Source of the DNA: an uncultured Prevotellaceae bacterium
Lineage (GTDB): Bacteria > Bacteroidota > Bacteroidia > Bacteroidales > Muribaculaceae
Direction of reading: 5' to 3'
NCBI GenBank assembly: GCA_900320055.1
Contig: ONQS01000007.1
Location: 1-64,000 of the forward strand
Length of the DNA stretch: 64,000 nucleotides
A model generated the notes under the pieces. The model saw nothing but the letters and a program-made list of their open reading frames with translations. It was not told the DNA's origin and ran no database searches. A program made the translations under genes and the position numbers. Numbering within the stretch: the stretch's first letter is position 1; each line of letters begins with the position of its first letter. Positions 18,315-30,311 of this stretch are shown here, piece by piece.

Positions 18315-19448
18315 TTACTGCCGTTGGAGCCATAGGGCAAAAAAGCGGTCATAAACTTGATAAGCGCCTTGGGCATCTAAAACCAATTCCTTTTCCACAA
18401 GTGTCTTTAGGGCTGACCTTATAGAACTGGTTGCACCTAGATGATGTTTACTGATGAATGATTGGCCTAAGGCTTGCTGTACAGACTTCTCTTTGGCAAT
18501 CGCTCTCAGCAACTTAGCCTGGTTAGAAGTCACCAATCTCATGAATGTCTGGAAAGTAGCTTCATTCTCATCGACAACTCTGTTCAAAGTATCATCAATG
18601 ACATCCAGCGTAATTAAAGGTTCCCCTGACTCATATAAACAGTTCAACAATACTTGCACATACCACGTGTGTCCAGCGAGTTTTTCATATAGATACCCAA
18701 ACGCATCGGTATTCAACGTCTGGCCATGGCCCGACAGTTTCTCTTTTGCAAATTCGTAATAAGACTGTTCCTGAATCTCATTCAGGTTAAGGATTTGTGT
18801 GCTCTGGTAAAATGGGCGGTTGGCAGATGCGAACATGTTTTCCAACACATGACGTTGGCTACCCGAGAAAATGAAATGTACCGACGTGAGATGTTGAATG
18901 TGGGAACGCAGCAATGCTTCCACATTTCTTTCCTTATAATTAACTATTGACTGGAATTCATCCATCGCTATGACACACTGCTGTCCCGACTGCTCCATAT
19001 AAGAGAAAATCTCGGTCAAGGAGTATTCAGCCAATTCTGGTTTCACATCAACGGTAAAGGTTGGCACACCTGACAACGAATCAAAACTGAATAAAGGACG
19101 CAATGACTTAAAAAATGTGGTGACCTGCCTTATAATCTTGTCCTCGGTCGTATCAAGCGAGCCCAGTACAGCATTGGCCAATTGCTCCACCAGCGACGAC
19201 AGGCTATCAGTCTTATATAAATCCACATAATAGCACTTTGCTTGCTTCCCAATATTCATATTATGAAAAGCATGTCGGATAAGACCTGTTTTGCCCATAC
19301 GTCGGGGACTTATCAGGGTTACATTGCGGCCATTCAGCAATGCGGAGATAAGCCGTTTGGTCTCTTCTTCCCTATCACAGAAATAATCAGGTGACACATA
19401 TCCTGTTAACAGGAAGGGATTCAGCGGAGTGGATTTCTTGCTGTTCAT
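18315..19448 (-). CDS. AAA ATPase (PF01637-like) with C-terminal winged helix
   Basis: A solitary P-loop ATPase of 377 residues. Walker A SPRRMGKT is at 47-54, Walker B AMDE with Asp163-Glu164, and a sensor-like FSGSQR near 196-201. The C-terminal 75 residues look like a winged helix (GATSSIRSALKTLVEKELV). Bacteroidales carry many such ATPases, and the role is poorly known. Its base composition differs from the neighbours: 25 of 60 bases are G or C in 18601-18660, against 34 of 60 in secA at 22201-22260, a sign of transfer. Its promoter is near-ideal, with three 14-nt repeats between it and the ATG. It is probably the first gene of a pair with the membrane protein. Confidence 0.8.
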   Translation of the reverse strand: MNSKKSTPLNPFLLTGYVSPDYFCDREEETKRLISALLNGRNVTLISPRRMGKTGLIRHAFHNMNIGKQAKCYYVDLYKTDSLSSLVEQLANAVLGSLDTTEDKIIRQVTTFFKSLRPLFSFDSLSGVPTFTVDVKPELAEYSLTEIFSYMEQSGQQCVIAMDEFQSIVNYKERNVEALLRSHIQHLTSVHFIFSGSQRHVLENMFASANRPFYQSTQILNLNEIQEQSYYEFAKEKLSGHGQTLNTDAFGYLYEKLAGHTWYVQVLLNCLYESGEPLITLDVIDDTLNRVVDENEATFQTFMRLVTSNQAKLLRAIAKEKSVQQALGQSFISKHHLGATSSIRSALKTLVEKELVLDAQGAYQVYDRFFALWLQRQ

Positions 19449-19474
19449 ATATACATCTTATTATTAATTGACCA

Positions 19475-19516
19475 TTGCGAACTTTTCGTTGCGAACTTTT
19501 CGTTGCGAACTTTTCG
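19475..19516. repeat. Three exact 14-nt tandem repeats before the ATPase gene
   Basis: TTGCGAACTTTTCG occurs three times without a change or gap. The outer ends, ATTGCGAA and TTCGCAAT, are inverted copies of each other. The array lies between the -7 box (19522-19529) and the start codon, where a bound protein would block transcription or a leader RNA would form. Confidence 0.9.
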
Positions 19517-19521
19517 CAATG

Positions 19522-19553
19522 CAAAATTATAAGATTAATCTCAAGCAACCAAA
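19522..19553 (-). promoter_or_regulatory. Promoter of the AAA ATPase gene
   Basis: On the minus strand TTTG (19553-19550), a 20-bp spacer and TAATTTTG (19529-19522) match the Bacteroidota consensus exactly. Confidence 0.8.
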
Positions 19554-19661
19554 TTTCAGTTCAAAAAAGTTTCTTTTCCCAATAAGAAATACTATCAGGT
19601 GATGGTTTCACGTTAATTCATTGTGTGTTGGCATTATTCTTGCCACTTTATTGTTTTGTAG

Positions 19662-20906
19662 ATGCAACGTCTATTGAGGACATATTACATGACAGTTTTG
19701 TGTGCCCTGTGTGCAACGGGTACACTCGAGGCTGTGCCCCAACTGCCAGCCAATCCTGCACCGAGCCAGGAGCAACAGGAGGACTCTGTGAGTGTAAGCC
19801 TGGTAACATTCTATCCTGGCAGCGAGCCTCACAACATATTTGGTCACAGCGAGATACGCGTCAAGCAAGGCCCTGTCGACTTGTACTTCAACTACGGGGT
19901 ATTTGACTTTAAGTCGCCTGGTTTCCTATGGCGATTCATGCTTGGCGAGACCGACTACATGTGTCAACCCGTTCCACGGGCCTATGCCACCATCGGCATG
20001 GAAAATCGACGCATGGTCGAGCAGGAACTGAATCTGCCGCAGGACAGGGCTATCATGGTGAGAGACTTTCTTTGGAATAATGCCCAGCCCGAGAACCGTA
20101 CCTACCGCTATAAGTTCTTGAGTGACAACTGTTCTACCCGCCCCCGCGACATCATCGAGATGGCCGCTGGCGACGGGCTACGGTATCCCGCAATGGAGGA
20201 CAGCGCTGTCACCTACCGTGACATTTTGGCACACTATTGCCGCAACTACGCATGGGAACGCTTCGGCATCAACCTGGTACTGGGTTGGGATGTTGACACC
20301 ACCCTCGACCAACGTGCCACCATGTTTATCCCCATGCTGCTGATGGATGCTGTGGCCGGTGCTACCGTTAAGACCGATAGCACCGTCTTGCCGCTGGTCA
20401 AAACGACAACCGTTCCCATCGACAAGAGTACCGACGGCAACGTCAGGCCTCCCACGCCGTGGTACATCTCGCCGATGGCCGTCGCTCTGCTCGTGCTGAC
20501 GCTGACGCTGCTGGTGACGGGCCGCGACTGGCACCGTCGCTCCCTATCCCGCTGGTATGACACCCTGCTGTTCATCGCTGGCGGACTGGCTGGTTGCATT
20601 CTGTTTTTCCTCATCTGCTTCTCGACACACGAGGCCACTTCGCCCAACATCAACATCGTGTGGCTCAACCCCTTGCTGCTCTTGCTCGCCGTGCTCCCGT
20701 GGTTCAAGAAGACTCGCGGCGCTGCCCGCTTGCTGCATGCCCTGAATGCCGTCATCGTGGCCCTGCTGATGCTGGCCTGGCCGTGGCAGCCCCAAGTGGG
20801 TGATTGGGCATTCTTCCCGCTCATGGCAGCACTGGTGATGCGTTCTGGCATCAACGTGCTGTTGGGAGCCCAGACCACCCGCGGTCCCACCCCCGTACAA
20901 GGCTAA
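19662..20906 (+). CDS. Lnb-type lipoprotein N-acyltransferase (DUF4105)
   Basis: The protein belongs to the DUF4105 family, now called Lnb, which N-acylates lipoproteins in Bacteroidota that lack Lnt. It has 414 residues: an N-terminal signal (about 1-24), a periplasmic domain (about 45-240) and several membrane segments in the C-terminal third (about 270-395). Conserved-looking periplasmic elements are GHSEIRV (about 60-66), FNYGVFDF (about 75-82) and DNCSTRPRDI (about 154-163), whose Cys, His and Asp are candidates for the active site. The role is taken from the family; the assignment of residues is inference. Start 19662 is used; ATG at 19689 is possible. It is monocistronic. Confidence 0.75.
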   Translation: MQRLLRTYYMTVLCALCATGTLEAVPQLPANPAPSQEQQEDSVSVSLVTFYPGSEPHNIFGHSEIRVKQGPVDLYFNYGVFDFKSPGFLWRFMLGETDYMCQPVPRAYATIGMENRRMVEQELNLPQDRAIMVRDFLWNNAQPENRTYRYKFLSDNCSTRPRDIIEMAAGDGLRYPAMEDSAVTYRDILAHYCRNYAWERFGINLVLGWDVDTTLDQRATMFIPMLLMDAVAGATVKTDSTVLPLVKTTTVPIDKSTDGNVRPPTPWYISPMAVALLVLTLTLLVTGRDWHRRSLSRWYDTLLFIAGGLAGCILFFLICFSTHEATSPNINIVWLNPLLLLLAVLPWFKKTRGAARLLHALNAVIVALLMLAWPWQPQVGDWAFFPLMAALVMRSGINVLLGAQTTRGPTPVQG

Positions 20907-20975
20907 CCGACTAACTCATCAGCCAAATCAATCAGCCATTTTCCCACAAAGTGGCGATTATTCACCATAATATGG

Positions 20976-21005
20976 TCTGTAGTCGGCTAAAAAATTGTAT
21001 CTTTG
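20976..21005 (+). promoter_or_regulatory. Probable secA promoter
   Basis: TATCTTTG at 20998-21005, followed by C, is a perfect -7 element. TCTG at 20976-20979 is a weak -33 with an 18-bp spacer. The ATG is at 21057. Confidence 0.6.
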
Positions 21006-21056
21006 CATTTTGGACAATAAAAAACAATACATAATATCTACAACAAGAAACCAAAA

Positions 21057-24392
<3,336 letters not shown>

Positions 24393-24410
24393 TGCCCATG
24401 ACTGATAATG

Positions 24411-24458
24411 ACAGCATCACGCCATGCCCGATTGAGGACATGGCGTGATGCTGTTTTT
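24411..24458 (+). terminator. secA terminator
   Basis: A perfect 16-bp stem (24411-24426 with 24439-24454), a 12-nt loop and a run of T follow the secA stop by 18 nt. It may also stop transcripts from the convergent gene on the other side. Confidence 0.9.
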
Positions 24459-24495
24459 AATCCTATATCTTCTGACCGATGAGGACAGGCCAGCG

Positions 24496-25242
24496 TCAGG
24501 GCATCTCGTCGTCAATGATGAGACGCAACCACTGGGCAGTCGTCAATGGAATCGGTCCTGCAGGTTCACTCGACATCAACTGCTCGTTGAGTTCTTGCAG
24601 CAATGGGCGAGCGTCGCTCTCGCCTGCACGGGCAATAATGGCATGGGCTCGGGGCATCGCACGCGCCATCACGGCTTGTGACGATGGGCGCAACAGGTAA
24701 CTGCGCCAGTACAGCCAGTAGGCATAGTCATAGATGCGCTGGGCATCCTGCGGATCATTCAGGTCAACGTCAGCGGCGATGCACAACTGCCGTGGAACCG
24801 GAGCCTGCTCATACTCCTGATCAAGCAGCGTGAAGAATGCAATGGCAAGCGCCTCTAGTTCAGCGCTGTCAGGGGCCAGAGCGTCTTCACGCCCAGCCCC
24901 GGCAACCGTCCACCAGATCACATATCTGACGTCGGCGACATTGAGTTCATAATCCACATATTCCTCGTCACGGCCATAGAAAGGCAGCGGTGAACCATGC
25001 CGGCTATTGTGCAGCCGGGTGAAAGAACGCCACAGTCCCGCGTCGGCCACCACATCCTGGTAATAGCCTGTCACAGCCAACACAACATCGCGGCGCACAT
25101 CGTCATCCAGACCATGCAGCCACGGGGATTCATCCCACACCTTAGCCAGGCGCAGCGCTATCCACAGGTAGAACTGGTCGGTCTCAGCCACCTTGGGATT
25201 GCCAGGCTGGCGTTCCATATAATCCTTAACGGTAATTTCCAT
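24496..25242 (-). CDS. DUF3843 family protein
   Basis: The start MEITVKDYMERQPGN matches the N-terminal pattern of DUF3843 proteins of Bacteroidota as I recall them; no function is known. ATG 25240-25242 is chosen because the frame upstream runs into the tRNA-Thr terminator (25258-25300). It is 248 residues, shorter than many members, rich in Trp, Tyr and Asp, with no signal peptide, membrane segment or catalytic motif. It is monocistronic and convergent with secA. Confidence 0.65.
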   Translation of the reverse strand: MEITVKDYMERQPGNPKVAETDQFYLWIALRLAKVWDESPWLHGLDDDVRRDVVLAVTGYYQDVVADAGLWRSFTRLHNSRHGSPLPFYGRDEEYVDYELNVADVRYVIWWTVAGAGREDALAPDSAELEALAIAFFTLLDQEYEQAPVPRQLCIAADVDLNDPQDAQRIYDYAYWLYWRSYLLRPSSQAVMARAMPRAHAIIARAGESDARPLLQELNEQLMSSEPAGPIPLTTAQWLRLIIDDEMP

Positions 25243-25257
25243 AACTATCGATCTCTG

Positions 25258-25300
25258 AAAAAAAACAAACAAGAACGGGAAAACGATGCTGTTTCCCCGT
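25258..25300 (-). terminator. tRNA-Thr terminator
   Basis: A 10-bp stem (25275-25284 with 25291-25300, including one G-T pair) is followed on the minus strand by a T-rich run, 25274 down to 25258. It lies 7 nt after the tRNA. Confidence 0.8.
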
Positions 25301-25306
25301 CCATTG

Positions 25307-25382
25307 TGGAGCCGCGAGCGGGACTCGAACCCGCGACCTTTTCGTTACGAATGAAATGCTCTACCGACTGAGCTATTGCGGC
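25307..25382 (-). tRNA. tRNA-Thr, anticodon CGT
   Basis: A full cloverleaf can be drawn: D stem GCTC/GAGC, anticodon loop TTCGTAA with CGT, T stem GCGGG/CCCGC around TTCGAGT. CCA appears to be encoded, at 25309-25307. Two A-C mismatches are seen, in the acceptor stem (position 6 with 67) and at the base of the anticodon loop (31 with 39). Confidence 0.92.
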
Positions 25383-25414
25383 TTGGTGCACTGCTGAAAT
25401 CTGCAATGCGGGTG

Positions 25415-25446
25415 CAAAGGTAGCACTATTTTTCTAATCCAGCAAA
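25415..25446 (-). promoter_or_regulatory. tRNA-Thr promoter
   Basis: On the minus strand TTTG (25446-25443), a 20-bp spacer and TACCTTTG (25422-25415) match the consensus. It begins 3 nt beyond the end of the DUF4270 gene. Confidence 0.8.
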
Positions 25447-25448
25447 CT

Positions 25449-26870
25449 TTAATCAACAATTTGTTTGCTATAGGTAATCTTGATCTTGGCCTTGTCCAGC
25501 AACAACCTCACGATGGCCGGACGCGAAACCATGGGCGAAATCTTGGTAACCACCGACGACCCTGATGTCGAATAATTGTAGTATGAGTAGGACTGGGGAT
25601 AGGTATAGGTGGTCACATCAATCGGCGTGATCGTAAATGCGAGATCATCATCGGTCGCAATGCCGCCCTGATTGTTGATGATGTTCAAGACATAGTCGCG
25701 CAGACCCGTGAATTCATAGGTGCGCTCCGACGCATTATACATCGCATAGAAGGAATCCTTGTTATTGGCGAGGCTATCGCCATTGATAAAGTTGTCCTTC
25801 TTAGAGGTCTTGACCATAAGCAGATAGGAGGGTGGCAGGATACCGTATTCGGTGGCCGGCACACTGACGGGCAACGACAGCGACAGCGTGTTGATAATCG
25901 CCTGATTATCGCCGACGTTGGCCTGATACTTGTCGATAATTTCCTGGACAGGGAAACGCACCTGCACCTCATAGCCTGCCGGTGCGACAATAATGGCCTC
26001 GCCCCGATCGACCATCTCAGTCACCTGATTATCGATGTCGAAGTGGAAGATGTTGTTAGAAATCACCTCGGGCGTCGATGCCAGATAAGTCTGACGGAAG
26101 GCCGAATCCACCTCGGCGGTATCGGTGATGATGTGCTTGTGGTAATACACATTCATCTCCGCGGCATTGATATTCAGCACATGGCCACTGCCATAACTGT
26201 TAGTCATATAGATGCCTGGGAAGATGTCGGCAAACGCCTTCGGGCTTGTAAAGCGCGAGGGGTCAGCAACATAGGCATTAAACACTTCACGTGCGGTCTC
26301 AACCGGCATTGGCACAGATATCACCCTCACAGTATCACGTTGGGTGGTAATGGTAGACGTGTAAGCATCAGGCACCTCGATCCACCCCGAAACCGGTGAG
26401 TAGGATTCCGATGCCAACAAGTCGTCACTGTCATAGTAGCCCGTTGGATCAAAATCACTATAGATGGGAGACGGCAACGCCTTATTCAAGCGATACACGT
26501 TGAGCCTCATAGGAGCCAACTTATCACCGGTGAAACCATTACGATAGGGGATGCGCAGTTTCAAGCGGCACGAGTCGATCCATTCGGGCTTGACCCCCGT
26601 GGTGTCGATTTTGGCTGCAGGCATCCACATGGTGACAGCCGAGGCGCTGATGTGGCCAAATCCATCGGCCGTCAGATCGCCCAGCATCTTGGTGGTGGTG
26701 CGCATCTGCACCCGCTGGTTAAGGACCGAGTGTCCGGTAATGACAAACGATGAATCCTCGATGATGGAGGACATGCCGTCGGTGATCGATACACCGATTG
26801 TCTCGTCGGTACATGCCGACAAGCCCACCAGCACAGCCGCTGCCAGTACAACATTTAAGAGTTGCTTCAT
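25449..26870 (-). CDS. DUF4270 lipoprotein
   Basis: A lipoprotein of 473 residues with a signal peptide and lipobox LSAC (Cys20). The remainder has the look of DUF4270 proteins, a Bacteroidota family of secreted beta-rich proteins of unknown function: YRNGFTGDKLAPMRLNVYRL (about 113-132) and regularly spaced aromatic strands up to the C terminus. After Cys20 comes TDET, not the acidic run associated with surface export. Its start is 62 nt past the stop of the GT5 gene, which is the usual neighbour of DUF4270 genes in Bacteroidales, and both are probably on one transcript from 27762. Confidence 0.85.
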   Translation of the reverse strand: MKQLLNVVLAAAVLVGLSACTDETIGVSITDGMSSIIEDSSFVITGHSVLNQRVQMRTTTKMLGDLTADGFGHISASAVTMWMPAAKIDTTGVKPEWIDSCRLKLRIPYRNGFTGDKLAPMRLNVYRLNKALPSPIYSDFDPTGYYDSDDLLASESYSPVSGWIEVPDAYTSTITTQRDTVRVISVPMPVETAREVFNAYVADPSRFTSPKAFADIFPGIYMTNSYGSGHVLNINAAEMNVYYHKHIITDTAEVDSAFRQTYLASTPEVISNNIFHFDIDNQVTEMVDRGEAIIVAPAGYEVQVRFPVQEIIDKYQANVGDNQAIINTLSLSLPVSVPATEYGILPPSYLLMVKTSKKDNFINGDSLANNKDSFYAMYNASERTYEFTGLRDYVLNIINNQGGIATDDDLAFTITPIDVTTYTYPQSYSYYNYSTSGSSVVTKISPMVSRPAIVRLLLDKAKIKITYSKQIVD

Positions 26871-26931
26871 ATTCTCGAAATGAATAAACGATTTAAGAAT
26901 ATAGAAATCAGTTTGAACACCTCACAGAGTT

Positions 26932-27729
26932 TTACAGCGAAGTGTAGAACTCCTTCACCTTGTTGACGTCGTCATCGTCGACAAACTGCAGTTGAGGCAA
27001 TGATGCCGCCGAGTCGAGCACACTCTGGCTGATGCCTTCCTCACACGTGATCACGGCGTCGCTGTACTTGAGCGAATAGCACATCAGGTCATCGTAGGTC
27101 AACTCTTTGCCAGCGATAGGTTTGAGGGCCGCCTTGGGTATGCCATCCTGATGCATCTTCTCACTCAAGCGGGCATCCAGCGGCGATGCGATCTTATCGT
27201 TGAACAGAGCGGTAACAATCTTGGCATCACGGAATGAGGGGTCGTCGCCATAGAGGGCGCGGATGTAGACCGGCGCCAAAGCCGAAATCCATCCCGTGCA
27301 CTGGATGATGTCGGGCACCCAACGCATCTTGCGAATCGACTCAATCACGGCACGCACAAAGAACATGCTGCGCTCATCATTGTCGGCAGGCGAACAGTTC
27401 ATCTCCAACTCGTCGATACGGTTGCTTGCGAAGTAGTCCTCGTTATAGATGAAGTATACCTGAAAATGGGCTTGTTGAAGTGTAGCAACCTTGATAATCA
27501 GCGGGTGATCGGTATCGTCGATGATCACATTCATGCCTGAGAGCCTGATCATCTCATGCAACTGGTTACTGCGCTCGGCGATCATGCCGTACTTAGGCAT
27601 GAACGTGCGCTCCTCGATACCCTGCTCCTTTACACCCTGGGGAAACATGCGGCCTATCAGCGACAAGCGGCGGTCAGGGACATACGGTGATATCTCTTGC
27701 GATATGAATAAGACTTTCTTTACATCCAT
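26932..27729 (-). CDS. Starch/glycogen synthase-like GT5 N-terminal domain
   Basis: ATG at 27727-27729 gives 265 residues starting MDVKKVLFISQEISPYV, the N-terminal Rossmann domain of GT5 starch and glycogen synthases. The full enzyme is about 480 residues and has a C-terminal GT1 domain with the nucleotide-sugar site. Here the protein ends after the first domain and no second domain follows. The GlcNAc- or glucan-transfer function is therefore unlikely in this form; such short versions are, as I recall, common in Bacteroidales next to DUF4270 genes, so this is not a fresh truncation. An acidic stretch DDDD (about 250) lies near the end. Confidence 0.8.
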   Translation of the reverse strand: MDVKKVLFISQEISPYVPDRRLSLIGRMFPQGVKEQGIEERTFMPKYGMIAERSNQLHEMIRLSGMNVIIDDTDHPLIIKVATLQQAHFQVYFIYNEDYFASNRIDELEMNCSPADNDERSMFFVRAVIESIRKMRWVPDIIQCTGWISALAPVYIRALYGDDPSFRDAKIVTALFNDKIASPLDARLSEKMHQDGIPKAALKPIAGKELTYDDLMCYSLKYSDAVITCEEGISQSVLDSAASLPQLQFVDDDDVNKVKEFYTSL

Positions 27730-27754
27730 GTTGAGTTCTGTTGTAGATTTAATG

Positions 27755-27762
27755 CAAAGGTA
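27755..27762 (-). promoter_or_regulatory. -7 element of the GT5-DUF4270 unit
   Basis: On the minus strand TACCTTTG followed by C lies 26 nt before the GT5 ATG. No -33 match is seen. Confidence 0.55.
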
Positions 27763-27970
27763 GCAATTTTTTTTCATTTTTGGGCATAATTTTCATGGGC
27801 TACAGGGCTTTTTTTAATAAAATTCGCTGCTTTTTAACATCTTCTAATCATTTATGATAACAATACCGCCATTATACAGTCACCGCGAAAAAAAAGGAGA
27901 GCGCTTCCTTCAAACAGGAAACACCCTCCACTTTCAAAACACACACACGATTAAGTCTATTTCTTTACTA

Positions 27971-28441
27971 CTATTCACTCTTGTTACACTTGCAGTTCTT
28001 GCAGCCGTCCTGCTTGGGAGACTTCGGTCCTCGCTGATGGCCCTTGAAATCGCCTCGCCCTTGGCCTCTGTCTCTGCCGCGCTGCTTGATCTCGGCATAC
28101 TTGGCAGCCTGCTCGTCGGTCAATACCGATACGACCTTGGCATCGGTGGCCTCACGCTGAGCCTGCATCTGTTGATGCCTAGCCTGGCGTGCTGCAGCAT
28201 CCTCTCCTGTGCCGTCGACTTGCCTCTTAGCCCTCTCGGCGCGGGTCGACTGCATCTCCTCGACAAAAATCTTGGTGATCTCTGTCTTCTGTTCCGCAGT
28301 CAGTGCGAGGGCCTTATCAAGTCGCTCAACACGTTTTTCCACCATCTGCTCGGGAGTCATGTCCGGACGACGGTGTTGCTGTGCATTAGTCACAATACTG
28401 CCCAACAGGGCCACTGTCAAAATCAAAACAATCTTTTTCAT
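27971..28441 (-). CDS. DUF4890 family exported protein
   Basis: A small secreted protein of 156 residues: signal peptide 1-20 (ending TNAQ), then a charged helical region with LTAEQKTEITKIF (about 47-59) and LTDEQAAKYAEI (about 107-118). These are the LTxxQ-type repeats that link DUF4890 to the Spy/CpxP periplasmic chaperone group. The C-terminal 40 residues are Gly/Lys/Arg-rich and end in CKNCKCNKSE, which could bind metal. A role in envelope stress is inference from the CpxP likeness. It is monocistronic. Confidence 0.75.
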   Translation of the reverse strand: MKKIVLILTVALLGSIVTNAQQHRRPDMTPEQMVEKRVERLDKALALTAEQKTEITKIFVEEMQSTRAERAKRQVDGTGEDAAARQARHQQMQAQREATDAKVVSVLTDEQAAKYAEIKQRGRDRGQGRGDFKGHQRGPKSPKQDGCKNCKCNKSE

Positions 28442-28779
28442 CTTTCTTTTTTGTTAATGTGTTGCTTTTAAAACCTGAAAATGCGAATTTATCTCATACG
28501 AACGCGTATCGTAAAACAAATAATATTTCAACTTGTTTCAATGCAAAGAAAAACACTATTTTTCAAATAAAAAAATGGATTTTCGCCACTTCGTGACCAA
28601 TCAACCAATCATCTTGACAAATTGGGGAAAAATCAAGACAAAGAGCCCCAGCCAAATCTCACCGCAACTACCCAAAACCTAAAATTTATGTCAAGAAATC
28701 AAAAAAAATGTAATAGAGCGCTTCAAGTTCTCGAAAAACAACGTATATTTGCAAGTCAAGAAGGATAAAAAAGATTGGT
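28442..28779. other. AT-rich gap before nagA
   Basis: A divergent intergenic region of 338 bp. It holds an inverted repeat ATACG-4 nt-CGTAT (28496-28509), possibly an operator, and the nagA -7 element. I see no gene. Confidence 0.5.
28744..28751 (+). promoter_or_regulatory. -7 element of nagA
   Basis: TATATTTG followed by C, 28 nt before the nagA ATG. The -33 is unclear. Confidence 0.5.
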
Positions 28780-29970
28780 ATGCTAACTCAGATTTACAAC
28801 GGTCACATTCTCACACCAGAGGGATGGATCAATGGCGGATCGGTCGTCATTGAGGATACCCGCATCAAGGAGGTGAGCAAGAGCAGCCGCCTGCTCGATG
28901 GTATGGACAAAACCATCGATGCCCACAGCATGCATGTAGTGCCCGGCGGCATCGACCTGCATTGCCATGGAGGAGGAGGATGTGACTTCCAGGAGTGCAC
29001 ACCACAGGCCTTCTTGACGGCAGCCGGCACCCATCTCAAGCACGGCACCACGGCCATCTATGCCACTCTGTCGTCATCCCCGCTCGACATGATTGAAAAG
29101 GCCTGCGAGACTTGCGACCAACTCATGCAAGACCCGCGTTCGACCATCATGGGTATGCACCTCGAGGGTCCATACTTCAATCCCAGCAAGGCGGGAGCCC
29201 AGATGCCTGAGGTGATCCGCATACCAGATCCAGCGGAATACACCCACATCGTCGAGGATTATGAGTGCATGAGGCGATGGGACACCGCACCGGAATTGCC
29301 TGGCGCTGTCGAGATGGGAAAGTACATCACCAGCAAGGGCATTGTCGCCGCCATAGGCCATACCGCTGCCGAGTATCCCCACGTCAAGGCGGCTTGGGAT
29401 GCCGGCTATACACTGGCCACACACTTCTACAACGCCATGCCGGGCTTCCACAACGTCAGGGAGTTCAAGCATGCGGGCACGGTCGAGAGCGTCTACCTGC
29501 TCAATGACATGGCTGTCGAGGTGATTGCCGACGGCATACATGTGCCATCGACCCTGCTCAACCTCGTCTATCACATCAAGGGCGTAGAGCGGACCGCCCT
29601 CTGCACCGATGCCCTGGCCGTGACCGACAGCGACAGCGAGCACGCTTTTGACCCTCGCGTGATCATTGAGGATGGCGTATGCAAACTCTCGGACCGCAGC
29701 GCCCTGGCCGGAAGCATTGCCACGATGGACCGCCTGATCAAAACCATGGTGCGCGTGGTGAATGTCCCCTTGCAGGATGCCGTGCGCATGGCCAGTGAGA
29801 CACCGGCCAGAATCATGGGCATCTATGACCGTAAGGGATCGATTCAGCGAGGCAAGGATGCCGACATCCTGCTGCTCGACGGCGACATCAACCTGCGCAG
29901 CGTTTACTCGTTGGGAGAGTTTGTCAAGGGCAGCGACCGCATCGCCCCAGCCGAAATCGTTTCGCAATAA
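28780..29970 (+). CDS. nagA: N-acetylglucosamine-6-phosphate deacetylase
   Basis: NagA removes the acetyl group from GlcNAc-6-phosphate, feeding amino sugars into glycolysis or wall synthesis. It is 396 residues long, typical for the family. Amidohydrolase motifs are visible: His61-x-His63 in DLHCHGGGG, Glu129 in MHLEGPYFN, His in AIGHTAAEY (about 194), a second in ATHFYNAM (about 214), and Asp in CTDAL (about 279). It is a single gene with its own -7 element; nagB is not in the window. The inverted repeat upstream may be its operator. Confidence 0.95.
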   Translation: MLTQIYNGHILTPEGWINGGSVVIEDTRIKEVSKSSRLLDGMDKTIDAHSMHVVPGGIDLHCHGGGGCDFQECTPQAFLTAAGTHLKHGTTAIYATLSSSPLDMIEKACETCDQLMQDPRSTIMGMHLEGPYFNPSKAGAQMPEVIRIPDPAEYTHIVEDYECMRRWDTAPELPGAVEMGKYITSKGIVAAIGHTAAEYPHVKAAWDAGYTLATHFYNAMPGFHNVREFKHAGTVESVYLLNDMAVEVIADGIHVPSTLLNLVYHIKGVERTALCTDALAVTDSDSEHAFDPRVIIEDGVCKLSDRSALAGSIATMDRLIKTMVRVVNVPLQDAVRMASETPARIMGIYDRKGSIQRGKDADILLLDGDINLRSVYSLGEFVKGSDRIAPAEIVSQ

Positions 29971-30069
29971 GCCCCTCCCCCCTATACCCCATTACGGCAG
30001 AGAGTGTGCGACCGCATGCAGCCCAAAACCCAAATGATGGCAAAAAATCAAAGTTTTTTTGGCAATATC

Positions 30070-30101
30070 CTTGCACAGAATCAAAATTGGTATTATCTTT
30101 G
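30070..30101 (+). promoter_or_regulatory. tRNA-His promoter
   Basis: CTTG at 30070-30073, a 20-bp spacer and TATCTTTG at 30094-30101. Confidence 0.75.
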
Positions 30102-30131
30102 CACCCGCGTTTGAGAGAAAATGCGATATAT

Positions 30132-30209
<78 letters not shown>

Positions 30210-30220
30210 GAGCGAAAAGA

Positions 30221-30249
30221 AAACCCGCATCGGTTGATGCGGGTTTTTC
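30221..30249 (+). terminator. tRNA-His terminator
   Basis: An 11-bp stem (30221-30231 with 30236-30246), a 4-nt loop and a T-run follow the tRNA by 11 nt. Confidence 0.9.
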
Positions 30250-30311
30250 TATATTCACACTCTAGTTCATTGATGAGATACAGCCTGCTGTCATACCGAC
30301 GCCAGGCATGC

